Assembly (NCBI GenBank): GCA_947377285.1
Contig: CANCFT010000004.1
Location: forward strand, 90,075 to 154,074
Length of the DNA: 64,000 bases
Reading direction: 5' to 3'
Source of the DNA: Bacteriovoracaceae bacterium
GTDB lineage: Bacteria; Bdellovibrionota; Bacteriovoracia; Bacteriovoracales; Bacteriovoracaceae
Positions 8,876 through 19,200 of the stretch are shown here, piece by piece. The notes under the pieces were generated by a model, which did not search any database, was not told the DNA's origin, and worked only from the letters and a program-made list of their open reading frames with translations. How positions within the stretch are numbered: position 1 is the stretch's first letter; each line of letters opens with the position of its first letter. Both the position numbers and the translations under genes were made by a program.

Positions 8876-9062
8876 GAGGTTTATTATCCTTTTTGGTATA
8901 GTCACTCGGCTTTAATTGAATATCGTTATGATTTTTTGGGAAATTTGATTGACTACGAAATGCTTCATAAAGGCGATTTTCTAGGCGTCGTCGCAATGGA
9001 TTCATAAAATAGAAAAAAAGTGATATTACTAATCCTACGATTAAAATTTCGGCAAAAGTCAT
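8868..9062 (-). CDS. Small single-pass membrane protein coupled to SPFH gene
   Basis: 64 residues from the ATG at 9062: one N-terminal transmembrane helix (about 5-21), then an Arg-rich juxtamembrane segment (NPLRRRLENRLYEAF) and a polar tail. The frame is open up to 9218, but a strong minus-strand terminator at 9180-9203 falls inside that longer version, which rules out the upstream starts. Its stop overlaps the SPFH start by 8 bases, so the two products are probably made in a fixed ratio and may act together. No named family is recognised. Confidence 0.6.
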   Translation of the reverse strand: MTFAEILIVGLVISLFFYFMNPLRRRLENRLYEAFRSQSNFPKNHNDIQLKPSDYTKKDNKPHE

Positions 9063-9179
9063 AATGTATATTCTTCTACAAATAATAGTTTGTCGAGGTT
9101 TGCTATTCAAATCAGACCTCCCAAAACCCACATTTTTCCGGGTCTGTTCAGGAAGTCTTAGAGTTAGTGAACAATACCC

Positions 9180-9203
9180 AAAAAAAAGCCTCCGAAGAGG
9201 CTT
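9180..9203 (-). terminator. Rho-independent terminator with UUCG tetraloop
   Basis: Read on the minus strand: AAGCCTC, TTCG loop, GAGGCTT, then a run of T (A-run 9180-9187 on the plus strand). The extra-stable C(UUCG)G tetraloop makes it a confident terminator for the minus-strand gene ending at 9335. Confidence 0.9.
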
Positions 9204-9334
9204 AAGAAATTTAAACATAGATTGAAATAAAAGTTTTGGAACGATGAGACTAGTGGATTAAAAGCAAAAATTTAAATAAATTCAGCAATTTTTTTAAATT
9301 CTGGTAACTAGATAATGAAAAACCAAAGAATGTA

Positions 9335-10138
9335 TTAAATATACTTGAGAGCTGCTTTTAACTCGGTTTCAGTATTCAAAGAAATTTGAGAAAATGTCAT
9401 AAATAGTTTAATGCGAGCTTGAATTCCTATTTTCATTAAGTTTTTATATCTAACTTGATCAGATCCTAAATACATTATTCTTTTTAGGTAGACATTATTA
9501 ATAGGATCATTTTTATCTAAAATGATTTCAATATCCTTGTTCAATAGTTTTAATACTTCAGTTTGTGTTTTTTTAAGAATGTTTAATTTATTAATTAAAT
9601 TTAAGATGTACTGGTCTTTTTCATATGAACTTGAAGTTTGAAAAAAATTAATTGATTCCATATTATTGGTTCTTAGAGATAGATCTGAATCTATTTTAAG
9701 ATTTGAATTATTAGAAATTGTATCATCTAGAGTTTGTTTTTCTTCGTTAAGGTTGAATTCATGGCCATATGGTGCAGAAAAGAAGAGACCAGCTACTGAG
9801 AAATATGGCACAACTCCATGTATTGAGTTGATAACGACTCTATCTCCAAAACTAGTATATCTACTTGCATTGAAAAAAATCTTTGAAAATCTTGCTCCAA
9901 AATAAGTTCCAGATATCGTTAGTGCAAAACGAGGAACTATTTTAGCGATATCTAATAATTCAATTTTCGACATTTCTCCATTAATAGTAACCATATCTTT
10001 GATTAATTCATCATTTTCTTGGCGAAATAATTGTGAGTGCTTTATGGAAGAATTAATATCTTGAATTGGTACTTGTGCATGAGCAAGTGATCTTAGATTA
10101 ATAAGCATTATTATAATTAATAAAGTAATGTTTTTCAT
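9335..10138 (-). CDS. Exported hypothetical protein
   Basis: 267 residues with a Sec signal peptide (cleavage near residue 21, AHAQ). Residues about 45-115 are Gly/aromatic-rich with two moderately hydrophobic stretches around PRFALTISGTYFGARF and VVPYFSVAGLFFSAPYG. The remaining C-terminal part is helical and Lys/Asn-rich. No family or catalytic motif was recognised. It is monocistronic and ends 130 bases before the UUCG terminator. Location is probably the periplasm or outer membrane. Confidence 0.6.
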   Translation of the reverse strand: MKNITLLIIIMLINLRSLAHAQVPIQDINSSIKHSQLFRQENDELIKDMVTINGEMSKIELLDIAKIVPRFALTISGTYFGARFSKIFFNASRYTSFGDRVVINSIHGVVPYFSVAGLFFSAPYGHEFNLNEEKQTLDDTISNNSNLKIDSDLSLRTNNMESINFFQTSSSYEKDQYILNLINKLNILKKTQTEVLKLLNKDIEIILDKNDPINNVYLKRIMYLGSDQVRYKNLMKIGIQARIKLFMTFSQISLNTETELKAALKYI

Positions 10139-10475
10139 TTTTTATCCCTTTCTAAAGTTGCGTTTATATAGGATCAGAATAAGGTAATTTAAGAGAACTT
10201 TTTGACTTCTCCTCATAATTACATAGTAGATAATAAATTGTAAAAAGATTAGACAGTCTCAACAACTCAATATTGCTAAAAAATAAAATATTTAACTCGC
10301 TTCTAAGTATCTTAAAAATTGAAGGTTTAGTTACTGGGCCATGTAATTAGCAGGTCCTCATGTCATTGGACTATGACTATAAAGATACATAAACCATATT
10401 GATAAAAATTGTGAATACTTAAATAATTAAAAAAAAGAAAAAGATGGAGCATTCATTCCACATTTGGGAGAGATT
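10139..10475. other. Intergenic region without recognised gene
   Basis: 337 AT-rich bases between the exported protein at 9335-10138 and the small ORF at 10476-10645. No reading frame, RNA-like fold or repeat was recognised. It must contain the promoter of the minus-strand gene starting at 10138 (that side) and untranslated 3' sequence of the DUF2062 transcript. Confidence 0.5.
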
Positions 10476-10645
10476 TTAAAAAAACAATTTTACATTCTTA
10501 ATTTTTAAAATAATCACGACTATTAATCCAAAAAGTAATGACCAAAAAAAATTACCAGCCCCCCTCCTTTTGAATCCAAATCGACTGATCCACAAGCTCC
10601 GCCTAATCCACCATAACCTAAAGAGTTAACCAACACTTTAAACAT
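10476..10645 (-). CDS. Small ORF with slippage-prone C-terminal membrane signal
   Basis: ATG at 10645 overlaps the stop of the DUF2062 gene by 8 bases. In the zero frame it encodes 40 residues, ending at 10523 (MFKVLVNSLGYGGLGGACG...). After a G6 tract (about 10556-10561) and a T8 tract (minus strand, about 10543-10550) the +1 frame instead encodes NFFWSLLFGLIVVIILKIK, a transmembrane helix with a basic tail ending at 10476. Together this gives a Gly/Cys motif, a hydrophobic helix and a Lys-rich end, the layout of C-terminal sorting signals. It may be a phase-variable or slippage-expressed short surface protein, or a decayed gene fragment. Confidence 0.4.
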
Positions 10646-11183
10646 TCCTTTTAATTTTCAATATTAGTCTAAAAAGCAAGGGGCGAATTAAAAAATAGAA
10701 AACTATTGTTAATAGTCCCCATAATATGAATGCATATAGTCCTATCAATCCATAAAGTTTTAAAAAATTCACAAATCCTTCATTAAACTTTTTTACAATG
10801 AGATCTGGTCTTATAGGCACATCACCGACATTAAAAATTAGACTTACTATTTTTATATAAAGTGGAATTGATAGTATTTGAATTGGGTAAAATAAATAGT
10901 TCACTGTTTGAATAATGATTTGATTGAGTTTAAAAAAATGGGCAACAAGGGCCGCTAACAGTGTCGTAGCGCCTATTATTGGAAAAATTCCAATTAGTCC
11001 ACCAGCTAAAACGGCATCAGTCATTTTCTCAGGTGTCACCCCTGTTTTTAGCTGTTCAATAATAATAAATTTTACTTTTTTAAGCATGATCTGTTTTTTC
11101 CATTGATAATTGAGAATTGAGTTTCTTCTCATTTTTACCATAATTGTAAATATATTGGCCATAACACCATTACCGAATGCCAC
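10638..11183 (-). CDS. DUF2062 membrane protein
   Basis: 181 residues from a GTG at 11183 with AGGG seven bases upstream; an internal ATG at 11087 (149 residues) is an alternative that coincides better with the domain start. The DUF2062 signature is visible at GVTPEKMTDAVLAGGLIGIF, followed by PIIGATTLLAALVAHFFKLN. Three to four transmembrane segments are predicted by eye. The family is widespread, of unproven function, and often found with lipid or glycan genes. The stop overlaps the small ORF described at 10476-10645. A divergent FMN reductase gene lies upstream. Confidence 0.75.
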   Translation of the reverse strand: MAFGNGVMANIFTIMVKMRRNSILNYQWKKQIMLKKVKFIIIEQLKTGVTPEKMTDAVLAGGLIGIFPIIGATTLLAALVAHFFKLNQIIIQTVNYLFYPIQILSIPLYIKIVSLIFNVGDVPIRPDLIVKKFNEGFVNFLKLYGLIGLYAFILWGLLTIVFYFLIRPLLFRLILKIKRNV

Positions 11184-11277
11184 TAACCATCCCTAATTCA
11201 AATGCCAAATTCTATCTATTAATTTGAAATTCAAACTATAAAATGATTTAATTTATAAAATTAAATCGAGGATACCA

Positions 11278-11799
11278 ATGAAAATTTTAGCTTTCGCTGC
11301 AAGCAGTAGTAGGAATTCAATTAATAAAAAATTAGCTCGTTATGCTGCAAGCTTAGTTTCTGGCGCAGACGTTGAGGTCATTGACTTAAATGATTTTGAA
11401 TTGCCAATTTATAGTCAAGATAAAGAAAAAGAATTAGGAGAGCCTGAAATAGTTAGAATTTTTCTTAAAAAAATAGCTGATGCAGACGCTTTAATTATTT
11501 CCTTTGCAGAACATAATGGGTCTTATACAAGCGCTTATAAAAACATATTTGATTGGGCGTCGAGGTCTGCAAAAAAAGTTTATGATAATAAAAAAATGAT
11601 TTTAACTTCTACTTCACCTGGCCCCGCAGGTGCCAAGTCTGTATTGGCGGCAGCAAATACTTCAATGCCTTTTTTTGGAGCTCAAATCCTAGGAAGTCTT
11701 TCACTTCCAAGCTTTAATGAAAATTTTGATATTGAAAATTCAAAAATTAAAAACTCAGAATTTAATCAAAAACTCTTAGATCTTGTAAATTTATTATAG
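11278..11799 (+). CDS. NAD(P)H-dependent FMN reductase-like flavoprotein
   Basis: 173 residues, the normal size for the family. Flavodoxin-like fold: N-terminal strand and phosphate loop AASSSRNSINKKLA (7-20), and the family-typical EHNGSYTSAYKNIFDW (about 82-97) that contacts the flavin. These enzymes reduce FMN, quinones, azo dyes or chromate with NAD(P)H in the cytoplasm, and the actual substrate cannot be told. Start supported by GAGG seven bases upstream. Single gene, divergent from the DUF2062 gene. Confidence 0.85.
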   Translation: MKILAFAASSSRNSINKKLARYAASLVSGADVEVIDLNDFELPIYSQDKEKELGEPEIVRIFLKKIADADALIISFAEHNGSYTSAYKNIFDWASRSAKKVYDNKKMILTSTSPGPAGAKSVLAAANTSMPFFGAQILGSLSLPSFNENFDIENSKIKNSEFNQKLLDLVNLL

Positions 11800-11962
11800 A
11801 AAGTAGACCTTTACATGAATATTTATTCGATTAGAACCTAGATCTTTTAAAGGCCAACACATGAAAAACTTGTAAGGTCTTAAATAATGAGTAATTTTTC
11901 CATTAGATGCAAAAATATGCAAAATTCTGTTATTGTATAGATACTTAAAAAGTGAGGAAGCA

Positions 11963-12382
11963 ATGAAATTCAAATCAACAATTATTTTTTTATCAATGGC
12001 AATCACCAGTAATCTGTTTGCGGCCGATTTTTCTTTGAAGTTTTGTACATCTGAAAAACAATCGAGTGTAAAAGTAAACAGAGTTGGATCTATTGTGCAT
12101 GTTGGGATAACTGCTCCAGGTGGAATAAAATTAGAAATGGATGAATCTATCATTGATGAAGCTCAAATAACTGATATTAATTTGTTGAAAGTATTTTCTG
12201 AACATAGTGGCAAAAATATTTTATCTGGAACTGCTTTTGGATTATTGTCACCAAATGGATATTCTACTCACATTGAATTTATTGGTACTGATTCTTCGGG
12301 TGATTTAAATCTATTTGATGTACAAGGAAATAGTAATTCTCAGAGTATAGATTTTATTGGTTCGGTTAATAGCTGCAATTAA
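11963..12382 (+). CDS. Small exported hypothetical protein
   Basis: 139 residues from the ATG at 11963 with GAGGA upstream. The frame is open from 11933 but that would bury the signal peptide. Residues 1-20 form a Sec signal with cleavage at FAAD. The mature protein is about 120 residues, beta-rich with two Cys (near residues 27 and 138) that could form a disulfide joining its ends. No family recognised. It stands alone between an FMN reductase and convergent asnS. Confidence 0.6.
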   Translation: MKFKSTIIFLSMAITSNLFAADFSLKFCTSEKQSSVKVNRVGSIVHVGITAPGGIKLEMDESIIDEAQITDINLLKVFSEHSGKNILSGTAFGLLSPNGYSTHIEFIGTDSSGDLNLFDVQGNSNSQSIDFIGSVNSCN

Positions 12383-12540
12383 AATAGTCAATAGTAGACA
12401 CAAGAACTCAAAATACATTGATCCAAGTGAAACAAGATGAGTGAAACCATTCATTACATTTTCATTTTTAACTAGAACATCTATTCAAGTGAACATGTAG
12501 CGATTCGAAAATTAAATTCCAAAATAACAATGTTCAGAAA

Positions 12541-13953
12541 TTAAAAATCACAATTCTTCGGTGTTCTTGGAAACGCAATCACATCACGAATATTATTAAC
12601 ACCAGTGATATACATAAGAGCACGCTCAAAACCTAACCCAAATCCTGCATGGGGAACAGACCCGAAACGTCTTAGATCAAGATACCACCATAATGGATCT
12701 TTATTCATATTCATTTCATCCATTCTTTTTTCTAAGCGCTCTAAATTATCTTCTCTTTGAGATCCACCAATAATTTCACCAATCCCTGGAACTAAAATAT
12801 CCATGGCCTTCACTGTTTTTCCATCTGGATTTAGTTTCATATAAAAAGCTTTAAATTCTTTTGGGTAATCAGTGACGATTACTGGCATTTTAAAATGCTC
12901 TTCGGCCAAAAATCTTTCGTGCTCAGTTTGAAGTTCATTTCCCCAAGTTGTTGGGTATTCGAATTTTTTAACTTTTGGATCAACTTTAGAAAGAATTTCA
13001 ATGGCCTCAGTATAGGTAATGCGCGTGAATTTAGAGTCCCTAACATGTTTTAAAACTTCTAAATGATCCTTGGGCGTTGTTGAATCTTCTCTTGAAAATA
13101 AAAATTCAAGTTCGGCCGAAGCGTGCTCAAGTGAATAAGAAATGAGGTATTTTATATAATCAGTTGCAAGACCCGCGATTTCATTCAGATCAGCAAAGGC
13201 CACTTCTGGCTCAATCATCCAAAATTCTGATAAATGCCGAGTCGTGTTTGAATTTTCAGAGCGAAATGTTGGTCCAAAAGTATAGATTGAACCAAGCCCC
13301 ATAGCGTAACACTCTCCTTCTAATTGACCAGTAACCGCCAAGAAAGTTTCTTTACCAAAATAATCTTTTGAAAAATCTAATTTTCCATCTTTTGTTTTTG
13401 GAGCTTTAGTGATGTCAGTTGCAAGAGTTGAAATAGTAAACATCTCGCCTGCACCTTCGGCATCAACCCCCGAAATGATTGGTGAGTTTAAATAGAAAAA
13501 ACCGCGATTTGAAAAAAACTCATGAGTGGCCATGGCCAAATGATGACGGACTCTCATGATGGCACCAAAAGTATTAGTGCGGATTCTTAAATGGGCCTGC
13601 TCTCTTAAGAATTCTAACGATGTTGCTTTTTTCTGTAATGGATAGGACTCATCGACTTTGCCAACAATCTCGACATGAGTTGCTTGCATTTCGATTGTTT
13701 GAACTTTTCCGCCACCTTTAACTAATCGGCCTGTGATCGCCACGGCCGAACCTGAAAGAAGGCCCGCGACTTCAGTATAATTTGGGAGAATTTCATCGAC
13801 CACGATTTGCAGTGACTGCTGAGCAGACCCATCATTTAAAATAATGAAGGAAAACTTTTTTGAATTCCGAACTGAACGAATCCAGCCTTTAACAGTTACT
13901 TCAACATCAACAATTTGGTCTTTGAAAATATTTTTTACTAATATTCGAGACAT
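12541..13953 (-). CDS. asnS: Asparaginyl-tRNA synthetase
   Basis: 470 residues, normal length. OB-fold anticodon-binding domain at the N-terminus (VTVKGWIRSVRNSKKFSFI), then the class II catalytic core: motif 2 with FRSENSNTTRHLSEFWMIE (about 228-246) and motif 3 GFGLGFERALMYITG (about 432-446), ending FPRTPKNCDF as typical AsnRS. It charges tRNA-Asn with asparagine in the cytoplasm. Start preceded by AAAGGA. It lies 10 bases downstream of the adenosine kinase gene, so the two are probably cotranscribed. Confidence 0.97.
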   Translation of the reverse strand: MSRILVKNIFKDQIVDVEVTVKGWIRSVRNSKKFSFIILNDGSAQQSLQIVVDEILPNYTEVAGLLSGSAVAITGRLVKGGGKVQTIEMQATHVEIVGKVDESYPLQKKATSLEFLREQAHLRIRTNTFGAIMRVRHHLAMATHEFFSNRGFFYLNSPIISGVDAEGAGEMFTISTLATDITKAPKTKDGKLDFSKDYFGKETFLAVTGQLEGECYAMGLGSIYTFGPTFRSENSNTTRHLSEFWMIEPEVAFADLNEIAGLATDYIKYLISYSLEHASAELEFLFSREDSTTPKDHLEVLKHVRDSKFTRITYTEAIEILSKVDPKVKKFEYPTTWGNELQTEHERFLAEEHFKMPVIVTDYPKEFKAFYMKLNPDGKTVKAMDILVPGIGEIIGGSQREDNLERLEKRMDEMNMNKDPLWWYLDLRRFGSVPHAGFGLGFERALMYITGVNNIRDVIAFPRTPKNCDF

Positions 13954-13963
13954 AATTTATCCT

Positions 13964-14959
13964 TTATAGAGTTTTTGCTTTGATTTCTAAAACTTGTTCT
14001 TTTTTCAAACGGGCTCCAAATTGAGTGACCAAGAGTGAAGAAGCAGAACAACCAAGTTTAGCAGCTTCTGAATATGATATTCCAGAGTTGATGGCATATA
14101 AAAACGCACCTGCGTAAAGATCCCCAGCTCCGTTAGTATCTATCGCTTCAACTTGAGTCGTAAGAACATGAATTTCATTTTCACCGTCATAAACAAATGC
14201 GCCTTTAGGTCCTAAAGTGACAGAGAATTTTTTGGCGATCTTTTTTAGGATTTTAGCTGCATCAACTAAATTATTTGTTTTGGTGTAGGCAAAAGCTTCA
14301 GCTTCATTACAAAAAAGTAAATCAACTCCTGAACCGATCATTTCACTGAGACCATCACTGAAAAAATTAACCATATTTACATCAGAAAAAGTTAATGCGG
14401 TCTTCACATTATTGGCTTCAGCACATTTGCGCGCTTTAATCGCCGCTTCTTTGCCTGTGGGAGATGCCACTAAATACCCTTCAATATAAACATAATTTGA
14501 ATTCTTAATTCCTTCTTCAACAATTTCTTTGGGAGATATAGTCTGAGTTATCCCTAAGAATGTATTCATCGTGCGGTCAGCATCTGGAGTGATAAGAACA
14601 ATGCATTTACCAGTAATCCCAGGTTCAAGAGAGCTAGTTGAAAGGTTAGTTTCAACTCCATTATCCATTAAATCTTTAAAATAAAAGTCACCTGTTTCAT
14701 CACTGGCCACTTTGCATGAGTAAAAACTTTTACCCCCAAATTGAGACACAGCAATCATAGTATTGGCAGCAGATCCTCCACATGAGCGTTTGTGTTGAAT
14801 CCCGTGAAGAGTGGTGATGATTTCAGTTTGTCTGGCCTCGTCAACTAGTGTCATGACTCCTTTAGAAATTGAGGCTTTGTCTAAAAAATCTGCTGTGACT
14901 TCAAATTCCATATCAACTAAAGCATTTCCAATTCCATAGACGTCGTATTTCTTTGCCAT
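13964..14959 (-). CDS. PfkB-family sugar/adenosine kinase
   Basis: 331 residues. Ribokinase fold with N-terminal GIGNALVDMEFEV, substrate-site GGSAANTM (about 62-69) and the catalytic PfkB signature DTNGAGDLYAGAFLY (about 275-289) with the general base Asp and the anion-hole GAGD. Proteins of this subfamily in Proteobacteria are usually adenosine kinases, phosphorylating adenosine to AMP; ribokinase or fructokinase activity cannot be excluded. Upstream gene of asnS, separated by 10 bases. GGAA precedes the ATG. Confidence 0.85.
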   Translation of the reverse strand: MAKKYDVYGIGNALVDMEFEVTADFLDKASISKGVMTLVDEARQTEIITTLHGIQHKRSCGGSAANTMIAVSQFGGKSFYSCKVASDETGDFYFKDLMDNGVETNLSTSSLEPGITGKCIVLITPDADRTMNTFLGITQTISPKEIVEEGIKNSNYVYIEGYLVASPTGKEAAIKARKCAEANNVKTALTFSDVNMVNFFSDGLSEMIGSGVDLLFCNEAEAFAYTKTNNLVDAAKILKKIAKKFSVTLGPKGAFVYDGENEIHVLTTQVEAIDTNGAGDLYAGAFLYAINSGISYSEAAKLGCSASSLLVTQFGARLKKEQVLEIKAKTL

Positions 14960-15027
14960 AACGGTTCCATTCCTTTTAAAATTTACTACAAATAAGATTG
15001 GAAAATATTAATCAAATTCAGTTAAAA

Positions 15028-15444
15028 ATGAAACAAAATAAACCATCATTGAAGCAACTTGCTAATCATAAATCTAGTGAAACGAGACTTGTTTACTCAA
15101 GTGACGGCTCCCATGAAAAAATCTGTAAAAAATGTAAAGAAGAGACATGCATTTGTGCTACAGCACCTCAAAATATTATAGAAATCATCCCTGAAAAAAC
15201 AACTCTTAAAATTAAATTGGAAAAAAACCAACGCGGTGGAAAATTAGTGACAGTTATCCACGATCTTCCCTATAACCCGGCCTACTTTGAAGACTTAGCA
15301 AAAAAATGTAAAAACCATTGTGGAACTGGTGGAACATTTAAAGACACTATTAACGCTCAGATTGAGCTTCAAGGTGACCAGCGCGAAAAAGTCGAAGCCT
15401 TTCTGGCCAAATTACTTTTTAAAACCAAACGCAGCGGCGGTTAA
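15028..15444 (+). CDS. yciH: SUI1/YciH translation-initiation-factor-like protein
   Basis: 138 residues from the ATG at 15028; the frame also reaches a TTG at 14998, neither with a clear ribosome-binding site. ETRLVYSSDG near the N-terminus is the usual YciH opening. A two-CxxC-like cluster (ICKKCKEETCIC) follows, then the SUI1 domain with QRGGKLVTVIHDL, CGTGGTFKDT and the C-terminal strand IELQGDQREKV. In bacteria YciH modulates translation initiation fidelity. Its TAA shares the bases TTAA with the convergent rsmJ-like stop, so the two genes overlap by 4 bases. The Cys cluster is an extra feature that could bind zinc. Confidence 0.85.
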   Translation: MKQNKPSLKQLANHKSSETRLVYSSDGSHEKICKKCKEETCICATAPQNIIEIIPEKTTLKIKLEKNQRGGKLVTVIHDLPYNPAYFEDLAKKCKNHCGTGGTFKDTINAQIELQGDQREKVEAFLAKLLFKTKRSGG

Positions 15445-16187
15445 AAAATTTTATACATATCATAGCGAGTGCTTTTGCCTAGGTAGCTGGCCGAGGGTTT
15501 TTCTTTGACAGGTAATGAGCTGATCGATCTCTTGACTACAACTCTAGATTTAGCCGTTTTCAATGCCCAATCTAGAAAATCAACCGAATCAAAATCCTCA
15601 CCTACAATTTCCTTAAAAATCCGCATTTCCTTTCTTGGTAAGGCCGATTTTTTTGAACCTGATTTTTCTGGATACATTGGATCGTAATAAATAACATCTG
15701 GTTGATTACCTTCAATGAGCTGAGAGGCATCTGCGAAGACTAATTCAAAATCCAAAGGAAATCTTCTTTTAGCATCAACTAATAATAAATAAATTGCTGG
15801 GTGCCTTTCAAAAGAGCGCAACTTCGCTCCGAAATAGTGAATGAGTAAAGAATCTTTCCCCGTTCCACAAGTTGTATCCCAAACGATTGGCGAATCATTT
15901 CCTTTAATTCCTAAGGCTTTCGCCAAAGGCTCGCGGCCAATAGCGTACTTTTGTCTTTGATGGTATTTATATGTTTCTTCAAAATCAAAACACATATTTC
16001 CCAGATCCACTGAATGAAATTGTAATTTTCCCTCGGAAAAATACAAATAATCACAGTTTTCACAAAGTTTGCGCTCAGATTCAACCTGCAATGAATACTT
16101 GTTTTTGTCTATTATGGCGTCTTGTATAAATGATGGCCAAGATTCATTGTCTTGATCACTCATTTTTATCTTTATTAATTCATTCAT
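15441..16187 (-). CDS. rsmJ: RsmJ-like 16S rRNA guanine-N2 methyltransferase
   Basis: 248 residues. SAM-binding motif I is VWDTTCGTGKDSL; the catalytic loop YYDPMYPEKSGSKKSALPRKEMR (about 166-188) matches the RsmJ pattern DPMFP...KSAL.KKEMR. RsmJ methylates G1516 of 16S rRNA. The N-terminus has a CENC motif not usual in E. coli RsmJ. Start at 16187 is the first Met and an internal Met (residue 9) is possible. Its stop overlaps that of yciH (TTAA), and it is divergent from gcvP. Confidence 0.88.
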   Translation of the reverse strand: MNELIKIKMSDQDNESWPSFIQDAIIDKNKYSLQVESERKLCENCDYLYFSEGKLQFHSVDLGNMCFDFEETYKYHQRQKYAIGREPLAKALGIKGNDSPIVWDTTCGTGKDSLLIHYFGAKLRSFERHPAIYLLLVDAKRRFPLDFELVFADASQLIEGNQPDVIYYDPMYPEKSGSKKSALPRKEMRIFKEIVGEDFDSVDFLDWALKTAKSRVVVKRSISSLPVKEKPSASYLGKSTRYDMYKIF

Positions 16188-16236
16188 TATTAGTTATTAT
16201 ACTGGCAAATAATCTCTTTTAAAAGGACGTGTATTC

Positions 16237-19200
16237 ATGCAAAACAAAAACGCTGATGGAAATTTCAAAAAGCTTCCGTATGATCCTAGAAGTCTTAAGA
16301 GGGAGTTGACTGAATACTATATTTCATCAACAAAGACCGAACAGGCCGAAATGCTAAGTGCAGTCAAAATTAAAAATTTAAAAGACCTCTATGCCCATAT
16401 CCCAGACGATGTAAAATTTGAGAAGACTCCTTTTGTCACTGAAGAGCTTTCTTATAATGATCTTATTAATCATGTTGAAGAAGTCGCTGCTAAAAATAAT
16501 AATAAAACGTGTTTTATTGGTGACGGTTTAAAAAATTATAAAGTTAATGAAATCGTGCCGTATGTTTGCGGGCTTCGAGGTTTAACAACTGCCTACACTC
16601 CTTACCAACCAGAGAGATCTCAAGGAACATTAAATACTCTTTGGATTTATTCTTCGGCCATGTCAATGCTCACGGGTTTTGAAGCGGTCAACGCTTCTTT
16701 CTATGACCGATCAACAACTCTTTTTGAAGCTATTCAGACGTCTCTTAGAATTGTTAAAAATACTAATACAGCTCTAGTCTGTGAATCTCTTTATCCAGGT
16801 GATATTGAGGTTTTAAAAACACATGCAAAACATACTGGATTAAAAATTGTGACGATTCCCACTGACCCAATGACTGGGATAACTAATTGTGACCTCGCTC
16901 GCAAGATGGCCTTAGAAATTGGTTCAAACCTAGCGGCCATTGCTTTTCCACAAGTCAATAATTATGGAAACCTCGAAGATGTCCACTCACTTACAGATTT
17001 ATGTAGTGAGCTTTCTATCCAATCAATTGCCCTCTTTGATCCTATGCTACTTGCCACTGGTGGATTAATTCCACCTGTGGAATATGGTAGCCAAAAACAA
17101 GGCGCCAATATGATCGTGGGTGAAGGCCAGCATTTGGCAATCGCTCCCAATTTTGGTGGGCCCGGATTAGGAATTTTTGGAATTAGATATAACGAAAAAA
17201 ATAAATTAGATATTCGCTCAACTGCTGGGCGGTTTATCGGACGAGCAAAAGACCAAGATGGAAAAAATTGTCTATGCATGGTGCTTTCAACTCGCGAGCA
17301 ACATATCAGACGCGATAAAGCGACTTCAAATATTTGTTCGAACCAATCTTTTATCGCCTCGGCCGCAGGGGCCGCTATCCTTGCTCGTGGTGAAGAAGGA
17401 ATGACTGAGTCAGCTCTTATTGGTCGCGACTATGCTCAACAAATGGCCCAAGTCTTGACCCAATATAAAGGAGTCAACTTAGCTTTTGCTTCAACTCCAT
17501 TTTACAATGAATTCACGCTTGAGCTTCCAGTAAGTGTTAAAGACTTACAAAAGAAAGCAGGCCTTGCACATTTACAATTAGGGATTGATGTAAGTGATCG
17601 CTTAAAAGACGGGCGTAATCTTTTACTCCTATCTTTTTTCGATATTCATAGTGATGAAGATTTAGAAAAATTAGAAAACTTTTTCAAAGATAATTTTGAA
17701 GCCGAAGAAAATGATGAATTCCTTCCAGAAATTCCTGAAAACTTTATGCGCACAACCGCGGTTGGCCTACCATCTATCGAGATGTCTGAACTAAAATCAT
17801 TTTATAAAAAGCTTGCTGATTTAAACGTAAGTCCAGACGATAATATTTATCCGTTAGGATCATGTACTATGAAGTATAATCCTTATATCAATGATTATGC
17901 TGCTGGATTAGCTGGCTTTACTGACTCTCATCCTCAAGCTCCTATTGAAGATGTTCAAGGTTCACTTAAAATTCTCTACAGCATTCAAGAAATGTTTAAA
18001 TCCATTACTGGTCTTCCTGCAGTGACGACTCAACCAGTGGCCGGAGCTCAAGGTGAATTAGTTGGGTTAAAATTATTTCAAGACTACCATAAATTTAATG
18101 GTGAATCAGAAACACGGAATATTTTATTAATTCCTCGCTCAGCTCACGGAACGAACCCGGCCTCAGCTTCTATGGCCGGTTTCGAAACAAAAGTTCTAGA
18201 TGGCGTTCAGTACGGAATTGTCACCATTGAAGCAGATCGTAGAGGACAAATTGATTTTGATCAGATGAAAGAAGCCATCGCTAAATACAATAAAAGAATT
18301 GCTGGTGTCATGGTGACTAACCCAAATACTTCTGGAATTTTTGAAACTTGTTTTAAAGAAATGAGTGAATTAATTCACGCGGCCGGAGGCCTCGTTTACA
18401 TGGATGGCGCCAATATGAACGCCATTGCAGGTTGGATTGATCTCAATAAAATGGGAGTCGATGCTGTTCATAATAATCTTCATAAAACTTGGACCATCCC
18501 TCACGGAGGCGGAGGCCCAGGGGACGGAATCGTTGCAGTTTCTCATCGCTTAGTTGATTACCTTCCAGGTATTCAAGTATCAAAAGATAGTTCAGGATTT
18601 TATGATATCGTAAAAGCTCCAAAATCAATTGGTTCATTTCATCGTCATTATGGAAATTTTGCCCATAAAGTCCGCGCATATACATATATCAAATCTCTTG
18701 GAGGCAATGGTGTGCAACAAATGTCTGCCATCGCGGTATTGTCATCTCGCTATTTGTACGAAAAATTAAAAACAACTTTTCCAAGTCTTCCAGAAGGCTG
18801 TGAAAATGAAGTTCGCATGCACGAATTTATTATAACAATTACTAAAGATACATTTTTGAGAATAGAAGCTGGGGGAACTCCAAAAGCTCAGGCCATCGCA
18901 AAAATTGGAAAACTCTTTTTAGACTTTGGTCTTCACGCACCTACTGTAGCATTTCCAGAAATTTATGGACTGATGATTGAGCCAACTGAATCTTACAGCA
19001 AAGCAGAACTTGACCGTTTTGTAGAAGTTGTTAATGCCATACTAGAATTAATCAATGAAACTCCACATGTGTTAAGAACAGCTCCGCATTTTACTCCAGT
19101 AAAAAAAGTAGATGAAGTTGATGCTAATAAAAACTTAACTTTCATGGAAGAACTCTCTGAGTTGCCAATACTTTTTGAAAACGTCATTGATCCATTGAAA

